Below are positions 26,527-34,699 of a DNA stretch of 64,000 nt, piece after piece (the stretch's first letter is position 1; every line of letters starts with the position of its first letter). Source of the DNA: DATBFG01 sp036558645 (GTDB lineage: Bacteria > Acidobacteriota > Terriglobia > Terriglobales > Acidobacteriaceae). A program made the translations under genes and the position numbers. The notes below the pieces were generated by a model. It did no database searches. It saw only the letters and a program-made list of their open reading frames with translations, and was not told where the DNA came from. The DNA lies in contig DATBFG010000026.1 of assembly GCA_036558645.1 (NCBI GenBank), forward strand, positions 1-64,000, read 5' to 3'.

Positions 26527-28086
26527 TTACTTACTGTCGAGTACCTCGATGCCTTCGCGCTGCGAAAGCGGCATCTGCCTCAATTCCTGCTTGAGGAGCT
26601 TGCCCGAACTATTCTTGGGGAGAGAGTGGAGAACAGTGATTTCTTTGGGCAGCAGCGCATGAGGGAGTTTTTCCTTACAGAACAGAAACAGTCTTTCGGC
26701 CAAAGCGTCAGCATTGTCCCGACGGTCGCGGGGCACTACGAACGCCCTGACCGCCTCACCGAGAACGTCATCGGGAATTCCGACGACCGCTGCCTCGACC
26801 AGTTCATCAAATTGCAACAGCTGATTCTCGATTTGTTTGCAACTGACGCGCTTTCCACCGCACTTCAGGAAATCCTTAGCGCGGTCCACGATGAAAATGA
26901 ACCCATCGGCATCTACCGTTGCCAAGTCACCCGTGTGGAGTCTGCCACCACGGAAGTGCAAGGCGGTGTCTTCCGGCGCATTCCAATATCCAAGCGTGAC
27001 ATTGTCGCCTTCCGCGACGATTTCGCCGACATCGCCGCGCTTCACTTCCCGGCCCGCTTCATCGACGACGCGTAGAACGACTCCGGGAATTCCTCTGCCG
27101 ATTGAACCAGCCTTGCTATCCAGGAATTGCGGAGGCAAGTAAGACAATCGCGCTGTCGCTTCAGTCTGCCCGTACATGATGAAGATCTGTGTTTCGGGCA
27201 GAGACTCGCGGAGTTCCTGTATGAATGACGGCGCCAGATTTCCGCCCGCCTGCTGCACATACCTCAGATGCGGGAACGTCTTTTTCTTCAGGCTGGAATT
27301 GCGCAGAAGCAACTGATAGTGGCTTGGCACTCCGGCAAAGCCGGTGCACTCGGTTTCCTGCATTCTTTGCAGAACTTTTTCCGGATACATGAACCGCGAA
27401 TCAATCACGAGCATTCCGCCCACCCGCAGATGCGTATGCAGCAGAGAAGTCCCCATGCAGTAGTGGAACGGCAGAACCGTCATGATCTTGTCTGCCCCGG
27501 TCAGTGCCAAGTACTCCACGATGGATGTCGTATTTGCCACAATGTTGCAATGCGATACCATCACGCCGCGCGGCTTGCCAGTGGATCCGGATGTAAACAT
27601 GATTGCCGCCAGATCGTTCCCCGAAGCGTGCCCTGTCCCGAGTTCGACTTCTTCCTGGAGCAGGAGTTCGTCAAATCGTTGCTGACAGAAATCAGGAACT
27701 CCTCTGTCAGTAACAACCACCACGTCGGCAAACAAATCTTTCTGCTTATTCGCGAAACTTGACTGCAGAAATGCGATCCTCGATCCGGTGGTGTCCAGAA
27801 CAAACTTTAGGTCTTCGCTCGTAATACTCGTCGGCAATGGCACGCAGACCAGTCCCGCGTGCAGCGTACCCAGATAAGCGGCTACCCAAAAGAAAGAGTT
27901 GTCGCTAACGAGGAGAACTCGCGATCCCTTTAACGCCCCAGTATCTCGGAGATGCTTCGACACTGCAGCGACCGCACTCCTCAGCTCGCCGTAGCTCTTG
28001 TCGCCGTTCAGCAGCGACAAAGCGGTCCTGGCAGGCTCTTTGTCCTGCAAGAGGAAATCAGCAACATTGATGTCGTGGGTAGGCAT
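26527..28086 (-). CDS. Acyl-AMP ligase / acyl-CoA synthetase-like enzyme of the polysaccharide locus
   Basis: A 519-residue ANL-superfamily adenylating enzyme. Visible motifs: the A3 phosphate loop FTSGSTGKPRGVMVSH, the A5 motif YGQTEATARL, the A7 motif HTGDLATVDADG, the A8 hinge VDRAKDFLKCGGKRVS, and the A10 catalytic Lys in NSSGKLLKQEL. All are intact, so it should activate a carboxylic acid as an acyl-adenylate. The neighbours are a NAD-synthase-like gene 36 bases upstream and a free acyl carrier protein (29169), so the likely acceptor is that carrier rather than CoA. Enzymes of this kind occur in exosortase-A-associated polysaccharide loci together with a carrier and asparagine-synthase-like proteins. 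The acid is unknown. It is the last gene of the ~34-kb minus-strand locus; the giant repeat gene starts 182 bases further on. Confidence 0.85.
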   Translation of the reverse strand: MPTHDINVADFLLQDKEPARTALSLLNGDKSYGELRSAVAAVSKHLRDTGALKGSRVLLVSDNSFFWVAAYLGTLHAGLVCVPLPTSITSEDLKFVLDTTGSRIAFLQSSFANKQKDLFADVVVVTDRGVPDFCQQRFDELLLQEEVELGTGHASGNDLAAIMFTSGSTGKPRGVMVSHCNIVANTTSIVEYLALTGADKIMTVLPFHYCMGTSLLHTHLRVGGMLVIDSRFMYPEKVLQRMQETECTGFAGVPSHYQLLLRNSSLKKKTFPHLRYVQQAGGNLAPSFIQELRESLPETQIFIMYGQTEATARLSYLPPQFLDSKAGSIGRGIPGVVLRVVDEAGREVKRGDVGEIVAEGDNVTLGYWNAPEDTALHFRGGRLHTGDLATVDADGFIFIVDRAKDFLKCGGKRVSCKQIENQLLQFDELVEAAVVGIPDDVLGEAVRAFVVPRDRRDNADALAERLFLFCKEKLPHALLPKEITVLHSLPKNSSGKLLKQELRQMPLSQREGIEVLDSK

Positions 28087-28122
28087 GGAATCGGTGATTG
28101 CCGGGGAGGGCGGGGGAGAAAC

Positions 28123-29112
28123 CTAGAGTCCGACAACGTCCTCAACCAGCACAGGAGCGGACCTTAGATACCGTGCTACACGTCGCTTGGAGTCGATCAT
28201 GGCATAAGCCCTCTCAACCTGCGCTTCAGTGAGATCAGCGATCGCTGCCAGCTCCGCTGCCGGAACATCGTTATTCTTGCCCCACAGGCATGTATCCATC
28301 TTGACCAGTGGCAGCGCGAAGTAGAACTCTTCCTGTGACTGTTCCAAGGAATAGGTGTCAGTCGTCGGAGGCCGGTTCTGGATCTCCTGCGGCACTCCCA
28401 GGTACTCCGCCAGCTGATAAACCTGCGACTTGTAGAGGTGTGCGATCGGCTTGAAATCCGCAGATCCGTCGCCATTCTTCACGAAGAAGCCCTGATCGTA
28501 CTCCAGGCGATTCGGAGTTCCCGCCACCGCGTACTGCAACAGGTCAGCATAGTGATACTCGATCATCTTGCGTGCACGTTGTTTAAAGTTCGTCGAAGCA
28601 AGGATTCCCAGGTAAGCGTTCGCGCTCAAGCGCACTTTCTTCTGCTTACCGTCCGGCGACTGCACGACCAGGGAGAACAACGCATAACGTTCGCCCTCGA
28701 CGAGATTCGGAAGTACGATCTTCATCTTGTAGCCATCGCCATACTCTGGAACGACGCTACGAATCGCTTCATCCCGGCGCTCATAGCACCGTGCTCCCTT
28801 AAGAATTCCGCTGATGTCCTCTAGTCGCGACGGGGCATTCAGCGACTCTGCAACCATCCGTCCGAGGCGTAGGCTCTCGGAGGACGAATCCGCTTCCGGC
28901 GTGAACAACAGCATGACTCGATCGCTACCGAGCGCGCGTGCGCACAGGAACGCCACGACGCTGCTATCAATGCCTCCGGAGACGCCAATCACCGCGCCCT
29001 TGCGTTTGAATTGGTCGAAAACAGTTTCCCGGATGCTGGCAACGATCCGCTCAGTTTCGGTCTGGGGATCGATCCGCAAAACATCGGGCGAGATGGAAGA
29101 ACATGCGCTCAT
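28123..29112 (-). CDS. NAD-synthase-like N-type ATP pyrophosphatase of a polysaccharide locus
   Basis: A 329-residue protein whose ATG follows AGAGGAG at 8 bases. The P-loop-like VSGGIDSSV (about residues 44-52) is the N-type ATP-pyrophosphatase motif of NadE. TNFKQRARKMIEYHYAD corresponds to the NadE helix that binds ATP/NAAD, and VKNGDGSADFKPIAHLYKSQVYQLAEYLGVP to the region that closes the ammonia site. A roughly 60-residue insertion (about 110-170) separates these blocks, unlike housekeeping NadE, and there is no glutaminase domain. It sits between the acyl carrier protein and the acyl-AMP ligase, near two AsnB proteins that can supply ammonia. I infer that it adenylates and amidates (or aminates) a carboxyl group on a locus-specific substrate; a role in NAD synthesis cannot be excluded. 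Confidence 0.75.
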   Translation of the reverse strand: MSACSSISPDVLRIDPQTETERIVASIRETVFDQFKRKGAVIGVSGGIDSSVVAFLCARALGSDRVMLLFTPEADSSSESLRLGRMVAESLNAPSRLEDISGILKGARCYERRDEAIRSVVPEYGDGYKMKIVLPNLVEGERYALFSLVVQSPDGKQKKVRLSANAYLGILASTNFKQRARKMIEYHYADLLQYAVAGTPNRLEYDQGFFVKNGDGSADFKPIAHLYKSQVYQLAEYLGVPQEIQNRPPTTDTYSLEQSQEEFYFALPLVKMDTCLWGKNNDVPAAELAAIADLTEAQVERAYAMIDSKRRVARYLRSAPVLVEDVVGL

Positions 29113-29168
29113 TTAAATAGCTCCTCTGAAATTTATCCGGCAAGTGGCGTCAAGCGCCAAATCAGCCG

Positions 29169-29468
29169 TTAGGCTTGGACCACGCTGGCCGCGGCAAACG
29201 CGGCAGAACCGACATTCACGCCCAATTTGCGCTCGAGATAAGCGCAGATGACGTTGACGGAGTCCAGATTGTCTGGAGTGAGCTCTTCGTCTTCTACGTT
29301 GATCCCGAACTGCTCTTCCAGGAAGGCGACCAGTTCCAAAACGCCTGTCGAGTCTATAATCCCGCTGTCCAGAAAGGACTGATCGTCCTGCAATTCGTCG
29401 TTCTGGCCCAGCATGTAATTGGCTTTCACGAAAGCCCTTACTTGATCTGCAAAGGTTGAATTCTGCAT
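29169..29468 (-). CDS. Acyl carrier protein of the polysaccharide locus
   Basis: A 99-residue carrier protein. The ATG at 29468 has GAGAGA upstream. The phosphopantetheine site is in LDSGIIDSTGVLELV, where the Ser in DST would be modified. The helices either side (VRAFVKANYML and VNVICAYLERKLGV) match the four-helix ACP fold. The DST-type site resembles carriers used by stand-alone adenylating enzymes (such as DltC) rather than fatty-acid ACP, which has DSL. It lies 56 bases before the NAD-synthase-like gene and 60 bases after the SGNH gene. I infer it holds the acyl or amino-acyl group loaded by the ligase at 26527 for transfer to the polysaccharide. No phosphopantetheinyl transferase is in the window. 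Confidence 0.85.
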   Translation of the reverse strand: MQNSTFADQVRAFVKANYMLGQNDELQDDQSFLDSGIIDSTGVLELVAFLEEQFGINVEDEELTPDNLDSVNVICAYLERKLGVNVGSAAFAAASVVQA

Positions 29469-29528
29469 TGGTAGTTTCTCTCTCACTATTCGATTGGTTT
29501 TTTGGGGAAAGTCTGTGGTTTCGGGGAT

Positions 29529-30353
29529 CTACAAATTGGCAAGCATTCGCAGCAATTGCTCGGCGGCGGCGTGACGGCCCGCCTGATTCAAGTGGCCACC
29601 ATCGGTCGTGTACTCGGACACCATTCCGTAGATTTTTTCGCCATCGCGGGTGAAATATTCGCGCGATCCATCGGCATGAGTCGATTCGATCTTTGCCAAA
29701 TCGAAAATTGGTTCTTTGCCGCCGTAAGTCTGCTCAAGGAGGCGGTTGAACTCGTTGCGCTTAACATTCTCATCACGCAGGGTCGGTTTGCCCAGAAGTG
29801 TCTTAGCCAACGCCTTGGGCGCAGGTTCGACAGTCGTGAGCGGAGCCGTGATGTGCACGATCTTCAGCGCCGGATGCGCCTCGTGCATGGCATCAATTCC
29901 CTTGCGATACTCCTCGAACACGCGGTTGACATCCGTCTTGGGACCGAAATCAACGTAACAGTACTTGTAGAGAGCGATTCCACCCTGCGCCGCCATGCCT
30001 TGGTTGAGGATTCGTACGAACGCCTGATTTTTTGACGATGGATTACCGTTCTCGCCGATGTGGGCTTCAATCAGTGCCGGCCCAGTTACCTTTTCCGGAT
30101 TTTCGGACTTCACCAGGTTAAGCTTGAGCCGCGAATCGCGGGCCATCTCCTCGCGGATACCATCCAGAATGTTGTCTCCTACCGACTTGTGCCCGAAAAA
30201 AATTTTCTTCGAAAGAAGGCCACTGACTTCCTGATCGGTCAATTTCTCTGAATTCATCATTGCATTCGCTTGCTTGGACGCATCGCCACACGCCACCATC
30301 ATGGTTAAAATAAGTAATCCACCGATTGTTCCGAAAATAGTACTTGTGGTCAT
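29529..30353 (-). CDS. SGNH/GDSL-like lipoprotein hydrolase or acyltransferase
   Basis: A 274-residue protein. The N-terminus is a lipoprotein-like signal (GGLLILTMMVACGD, Cys about residue 22). The segment KIFFGHKSVGDNILDGI carries a conserved GHxSVG block, and the C-terminal DGGHLNQAGRHAAAEQLL has the Asp-x-x-His pair that closes an SGNH catalytic site. In known relatives these proteins deacylate or acylate glycans in the periplasm. It overlaps nothing but has only 3 bases between it and the upstream AsnB gene, so it is translationally coupled. Its place between AsnB and the ACP suggests it may act on the acylated or amidated sugar made by the cassette. Whether it hydrolyses or transfers acyl groups cannot be told from sequence. 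Confidence 0.7.
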   Translation of the reverse strand: MTTSTIFGTIGGLLILTMMVACGDASKQANAMMNSEKLTDQEVSGLLSKKIFFGHKSVGDNILDGIREEMARDSRLKLNLVKSENPEKVTGPALIEAHIGENGNPSSKNQAFVRILNQGMAAQGGIALYKYCYVDFGPKTDVNRVFEEYRKGIDAMHEAHPALKIVHITAPLTTVEPAPKALAKTLLGKPTLRDENVKRNEFNRLLEQTYGGKEPIFDLAKIESTHADGSREYFTRDGEKIYGMVSEYTTDGGHLNQAGRHAAAEQLLRMLANL

Positions 30354-30356
30354 CTG

Positions 30357-32333
30357 CTACGGCACTTCCAACACTGCGGTGGATGCGCTCTGGTTGAGAA
30401 CCTGTTCTTGCGGATAGTCATTCCTGGCAATGAATTGATCCATCACCAACTGAGTTGACAAGACGCCTACCAGTGCCATGTTGTCCTTCGTACTGCAAGG
30501 ACGACCCGACTTAAACTTGGCAACCAGCGCGTCGACTGTCTTCGGATTGAAGACCCCATACCGACGCACTTGATCTGCAGAAAGCATCTCTTCTGCGTAA
30601 GGATTCCTCGTCCCGATAAAGCTCGCTCCATCCGGCGCGCGATAAGGCTGCTTCGGACGTTTCGTAATCGATTCCGGAATACGTTCCTTTGCGGCGAGCT
30701 TCAGCAAGTGCTTTTGATCGAGAACCTTCATCTTCATGGCTGGCGGTAACTTTGCGGCGAATTCGATCACGCGATAATCAAGAAATGGATAACGTCCCTC
30801 AACCGAATTTGCCATCGCCATGCGATCACCTTGCGAGGAGAGGATGTAGCCCGGCAGCAGATATTGAGCCTCGAGATATTCCGCCTGGTTTGACGGATCC
30901 CAAGACTTGTAACCGTCGGGCAACATGCTCTCCAATTCAGGCAAGGCGTCGTACGAATTCGTTTCCGCAAGAACTGCATCGGAAAAGAACGCTTTCAATT
31001 TCGCCGTCAGCTCCCAACGCGGAGTGTGAGAGAAGAACGGGCTCGCCATATCTGCGGCATCGACGTGGAAAAACTTCTTTAGGTACGCCGCGGGCTGGCG
31101 TTGGATATTTTCCATGTAGGGATACAACCGCTTCAGCAGCATCGGCCGCATCCGCGAATTAGGGTTGCGTCCCCAGAAGCGGCGAATCTTTGCTTCTTTG
31201 AAGATGTCATAGCCGCCGAGCATCTCGTCCGCGCCTTCACCTGTAAGGACAACTTTGAACCCGCTGTCACGCACCAGCTTCGACAGAAGGTACAGCGGGG
31301 CCGGCGCAGTTCGTAAAATAGGTTGCTCGGTATGACGGATGACATCTGGGAAAATGCCGCCGATATCCTCGTAGCTGCAACGAACTTCGCTGTGCTGCGT
31401 GTTGAGGTATTGGCTAGCTTCTCGCTGATAAACGCTCTCATCAAATTCGGCGTCTTCAAAGCCGACCGAGAAGGTCCGCAGACGGTCACCTACAAGGGAT
31501 TTAGTCAGAGCGGTAATGAAGGTTGAATCCAGACCGCCACTCAGATAAGCGCCAACCGGAACATCCGAGCGCAAGCGAATGCGGGTCGCATCCAGCAGTA
31601 GCGCCAGCAATTCCTCGGCATATCGCTTCTCCGCTTCGGCGGAGCAATCTTCCTGAGGAGCATATTCAAGCTTCCAGTACTGCTCGATTCGAACTTCGCC
31701 ATTTTCCACAATGAGCGAATGCCCCGGAGGCAATTGCGAGACGTTGCGAAATGCTGTTCGCGGCGGCAGTGTCACCCAGAAGGTGAAAATTTCATCCAGC
31801 GCCTGTAAATCAAGAGCGCGTTCTACGTCCGGGTGAGCGAACAGTGCCTTCGCCTCTGACGCGAATACAAAACTGTCGCGTGTACGCGTGTAATGCAGCG
31901 GCCGAATCCCTATTCTGTCTCGTGATACGAACAGAGACTTTTTCTTCACATCCCAAATTGCAAACGCCCACTGACCATTCAGACGGCGGACGCAATTCTT
32001 ACCTTCCTCTTGATAGAGGTGAAGAATCACTTCCGTATCAGACCGAGTCGCAAATTTGTGGCCCTTCTGAATGAGTTCTTCGCGCAGCTCGACATAGTTA
32101 AAAATCTCGCCGTTGAAGGTGATCCACAGATTGCCATTGTCGATCGACATCGGCTGATGGCCGCCGGCGAGATCGATAATGCTCAGCCGCGCATGCGCCA
32201 GGCCTACTTCGTTCTGCGCAAACACGCCGCTGCCATCCGGGCCGCGATGCCCGAGCATCGCGATCATAGGCTCAAGCAACCCAGCATTCGCTGGTCTGCC
32301 GTCGAATTTAAGAATTCCTGCGATTCCGCACAT
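30357..32333 (-). CDS. Asparagine-synthase-type amidotransferase 1
   Basis: A 658-residue class-II glutamine amidotransferase. After Met, Cys2 (MCGIAGILKF) is the glutaminase nucleophile, with RLSIIDLAGGHQP and the GHRGPDGSG block. The synthetase half has the PP-loop YLSGGLDSTFI and the TGEGADEMLGGYD segment. Both halves look complete, so it should make ammonia from glutamine and amidate or aminate an adenylated carboxyl group. It is about 100 residues longer than E. coli AsnB and resembles amidotransferases found in exosortase-A-type polysaccharide loci, which modify sugars or carrier-bound acids rather than aspartate. It lies 3 bases before the SGNH gene and 16 bases after the acetyltransferase at 32350-33039. 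A second copy is at 34700-36616. Confidence 0.85.
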   Translation of the reverse strand: MCGIAGILKFDGRPANAGLLEPMIAMLGHRGPDGSGVFAQNEVGLAHARLSIIDLAGGHQPMSIDNGNLWITFNGEIFNYVELREELIQKGHKFATRSDTEVILHLYQEEGKNCVRRLNGQWAFAIWDVKKKSLFVSRDRIGIRPLHYTRTRDSFVFASEAKALFAHPDVERALDLQALDEIFTFWVTLPPRTAFRNVSQLPPGHSLIVENGEVRIEQYWKLEYAPQEDCSAEAEKRYAEELLALLLDATRIRLRSDVPVGAYLSGGLDSTFITALTKSLVGDRLRTFSVGFEDAEFDESVYQREASQYLNTQHSEVRCSYEDIGGIFPDVIRHTEQPILRTAPAPLYLLSKLVRDSGFKVVLTGEGADEMLGGYDIFKEAKIRRFWGRNPNSRMRPMLLKRLYPYMENIQRQPAAYLKKFFHVDAADMASPFFSHTPRWELTAKLKAFFSDAVLAETNSYDALPELESMLPDGYKSWDPSNQAEYLEAQYLLPGYILSSQGDRMAMANSVEGRYPFLDYRVIEFAAKLPPAMKMKVLDQKHLLKLAAKERIPESITKRPKQPYRAPDGASFIGTRNPYAEEMLSADQVRRYGVFNPKTVDALVAKFKSGRPCSTKDNMALVGVLSTQLVMDQFIARNDYPQEQVLNQSASTAVLEVP

Positions 32334-32349
32334 ATGTTTTTAAGGTCGG

Positions 32350-33039
32350 TTACTGACGAACCAGCGCCGGTTTTGCAGCCTCGGTTTCAGCGCCGCGGCT
32401 GGAACCCAACACCCATGAACCCTTCGTTTCGTCAAACTGCTGCACCACCCGCGCTGGATTTCCAGAGATCACCGAGTAGTCCGGATAACTGCGCGTCACG
32501 ACAGAATTGGCTGCAATCACGCAATTGCGACCGATTGTCAATTCACCCTTGGTGCAAACAACGGCAGCGCCTTGTCCGATCCATGTTCCTTGTCCAATTC
32601 GAATACGACCGCCCTCAGTCACACCCTGGTGATCGATAGGCTTGGTTACATCCTCATACGCATGGCTGTGATCCATGATTAGAACCGACGGGGACAGAAT
32701 CACATGCTGCTCGAGGTGCACCAGGTTTCGTGCTGAAATTGTGGTACGGCGCGCGATTACGCAGCCATCTTCCAGTACAATAGCCGGACTGTTGTTGTCG
32801 GCCTCGGGGTTTACGTTCAACCAGACATCTTTCGCGATGTAAATCGAATTGCCTAATGCGATTTGGTGGGCCCTGGTTCTCTTGAGATCGCAGGAGAAGT
32901 GAATCGACAAATCGTCCCCGACCGAGGCAAACGGGTACGTCGCTCGAACCCAGAGGGTGTAGAGCTTGGTGAAAATCCGCGAAAACAGCTGAAGCGGATC
33001 TTCCATCCTGGCTCGACTTTTTTGTTGTGCGGTAACCAT
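32350..33039 (-). CDS. Hexapeptide-repeat (LbH) acyltransferase, WcaF-type
   Basis: A 229-residue left-handed beta-helix acyltransferase. The ATG at 33039 is chosen; TTG and GTG-like starts upstream and an ATG at 33009 are alternatives. The repeats begin after an N-terminal helical segment and include the IGxGxxIGxGAxV periodicity (RIGQGTWIGQGAAVV, LTIGRNCVIAANSVV) with the terminal NPARVV signature of WcaF/NodL-type O-acetyltransferases. The His in MDHSHAYED is a likely catalytic base. Its substrate is probably a sugar hydroxyl on the nascent polysaccharide or its precursor. It precedes AsnB-1 by 16 bases. The gene upstream on the same strand is on the other side of the inverted beta-helix gene. 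Confidence 0.78.
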   Translation of the reverse strand: MVTAQQKSRARMEDPLQLFSRIFTKLYTLWVRATYPFASVGDDLSIHFSCDLKRTRAHQIALGNSIYIAKDVWLNVNPEADNNSPAIVLEDGCVIARRTTISARNLVHLEQHVILSPSVLIMDHSHAYEDVTKPIDHQGVTEGGRIRIGQGTWIGQGAAVVCTKGELTIGRNCVIAANSVVTRSYPDYSVISGNPARVVQQFDETKGSWVLGSSRGAETEAAKPALVRQ

Positions 33040-33347
33040 TTTTGCTCGCAATTGCGGAAGCCAATGCCCCGGCTGTCCCAATTTGAAATCTCTAGTTTCT
33101 TGAGAAATTCACGAGATTCTTAGGATTTTGCAAGTTGCTGACAGTAAATGACTTGCTTAACACGAGGGGGCGTACACAGTCTTTCGGCAAGTGGTCGGGC
33201 CAGACTGGTGGTCGTCCGGCGCATTTGACCGGCACCTTCGGCATCTATCCGGTATACGACTCGCAGGCCACACTGAATGCTAGAGAAACCAAAGGTGTTG
33301 AATCTAGACGGCTTTGCCGTCATTTGAATTTTGAGGGCCCAAGCACG
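33040..33347. other. 308-bp region between the acetyltransferase and the inverted beta-helix gene
   Basis: The two flanking genes diverge here, so this segment must contain at least the promoter of the plus-strand beta-helix gene. If AsnB-1 and following genes are not read through from far upstream, it also contains their promoter. The coding frame of the beta-helix gene is open back to 33135, but the signal peptide begins only at 33348. I see no clear promoter hexamers. Confidence 0.4.
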
Positions 33348-34685
33348 ATGACGAAACTTCTTTCCCCCCTCGCGCTGCTGGCTGTACTTTTCACAACCGC
33401 CGGCGCGTTTGCCGCCAATCACTACGTGCGTGCCGGCGCATCCGGCAATGGCTCGGACTGGACCAATGCCTGTGGAGATTTCACCGGCTCCTGTGCGATC
33501 AGTTCCCTTGTGCGCGGTGACACCTACTACGTCGCCAGCGGAAGCTACGGATCGCGTACTTTCTCGACGCCCAACTCCGGTTCCTTGGTGATTACAGTCA
33601 AAGCCGCCACCGTCGCCGATCATGGCACCAGCACCGGTTGGCAGGACAGCTATGGCGTCGGTACGAAGCCCGCAACCTTCGCCTATCCCATCGTCATTAA
33701 TTCTGATTACTGGGTCTTCGACGGCCAGGTTGGTTCCGGCAATACCCTTTCCAGCTACGGTTTCAACGTCGCCAAGCCGACGTCCTGCAACACCGACCCG
33801 CAGTCCTACTGGTGGATTGAGGACAAGTCCAACATTACCGAGCGCTACATCGGTATCGACGCCTGCGGCAACAGCTTCAACGTGCAGCAAGTTTGCTTCG
33901 ACACCGGCCAGGGATCGAATCGCACCATTGAGCACAACCTCGGCAATCATTGCCAGAACACCATCAAGCTCTGGAACGCCTCGAACGATACCGTTCAGTA
34001 CAACCAGCTCTGGAACCAGTGGTCGACGCCCGAGCACCACGGCGAATCCGTAAACAACTTTTCCACCGATAACATCACGTTCCGCTACAACTATCTGAAT
34101 GGATGTGCGGGTACGGCTTGCATCGCCTGCAACGTAGGCAACCAGGTCGCCATGAACCACTGGAAGATCTACGGCAACGTTTTCATTAACGACTCGTCCG
34201 GAAATGGAACGATTGCCGCCGTGCAGCAGGTGATTGCCAATACTGTCGTCTACAACAACACTTTCATTAACATCACTGGCACCGGCTGGTTTCTCGACGC
34301 CGATCCCGGCTACGGCGCTCAGGCAGTCAATAACGTTCTGAAGAACAACCTGATCTACAATTCCACCGCTCACTTCGGAAATAACGGTGGCCCGATCGAT
34401 CACGACTACAACTCGTACTTCAACGTCACGAACACGCCCACCAACGAAACTCATCTGCAGAAAGCCAGCGGGAATCCCTTCGTGAGCTCGGGATCCGGCG
34501 ACTATCACTTGGCAGATGGCACGACGGTCGACGCTGGACTCGCGCTTGGATCGCCCTACAACCTCGACCCTGACGGCAACGTTCGTGGATCGGACGGAAC
34601 TTGGGACCGAGGCGCGTACGAATTTGGAGGCGACGGCAACGGGCAGGTCGATCCGCCGTCGAACCTCGAAGTTACGGTCAAATAG
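33348..34685 (+). CDS. Secreted right-handed parallel beta-helix protein (possible polysaccharide lyase or binding protein)
   Basis: A 445-residue secreted protein that starts at the ATG at 33348, directly followed by a signal peptide (LLSPLALLAVLFTTAGAFAA). After the cleavage site comes NHYVRAGASGNGSDWTNAC, the typical start of DUF1565/pectate-lyase-like beta helices, and then many short Asn-rich coils (YNNTFINITG, NNLIYNST, DHDYNSYFNV) ending in YNLDPDGNVR...WDRGAYEF, a common closing block. No lyase catalytic residues can be identified with certainty. It lies inside the exopolysaccharide locus but on the opposite strand, convergent with AsnB-2 (14 bases between stops) and divergent from the acetyltransferase. 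I infer a secreted polysaccharide-binding or -cleaving protein. A long minus-strand frame across the gene is a mirror effect and not a gene. Confidence 0.8.
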   Translation: MTKLLSPLALLAVLFTTAGAFAANHYVRAGASGNGSDWTNACGDFTGSCAISSLVRGDTYYVASGSYGSRTFSTPNSGSLVITVKAATVADHGTSTGWQDSYGVGTKPATFAYPIVINSDYWVFDGQVGSGNTLSSYGFNVAKPTSCNTDPQSYWWIEDKSNITERYIGIDACGNSFNVQQVCFDTGQGSNRTIEHNLGNHCQNTIKLWNASNDTVQYNQLWNQWSTPEHHGESVNNFSTDNITFRYNYLNGCAGTACIACNVGNQVAMNHWKIYGNVFINDSSGNGTIAAVQQVIANTVVYNNTFINITGTGWFLDADPGYGAQAVNNVLKNNLIYNSTAHFGNNGGPIDHDYNSYFNVTNTPTNETHLQKASGNPFVSSGSGDYHLADGTTVDAGLALGSPYNLDPDGNVRGSDGTWDRGAYEFGGDGNGQVDPPSNLEVTVK

Positions 34686-34699
34686 GCGTCGGCAAGTCA

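Noticed and set aside
28123..29112. Housekeeping NAD synthetase
   Set aside because: It has the ATP pyrophosphatase motif but also a ~60-residue insertion, and sits between a carrier protein and a ligase in a polysaccharide locus. A housekeeping role is not excluded but is the less likely reading.
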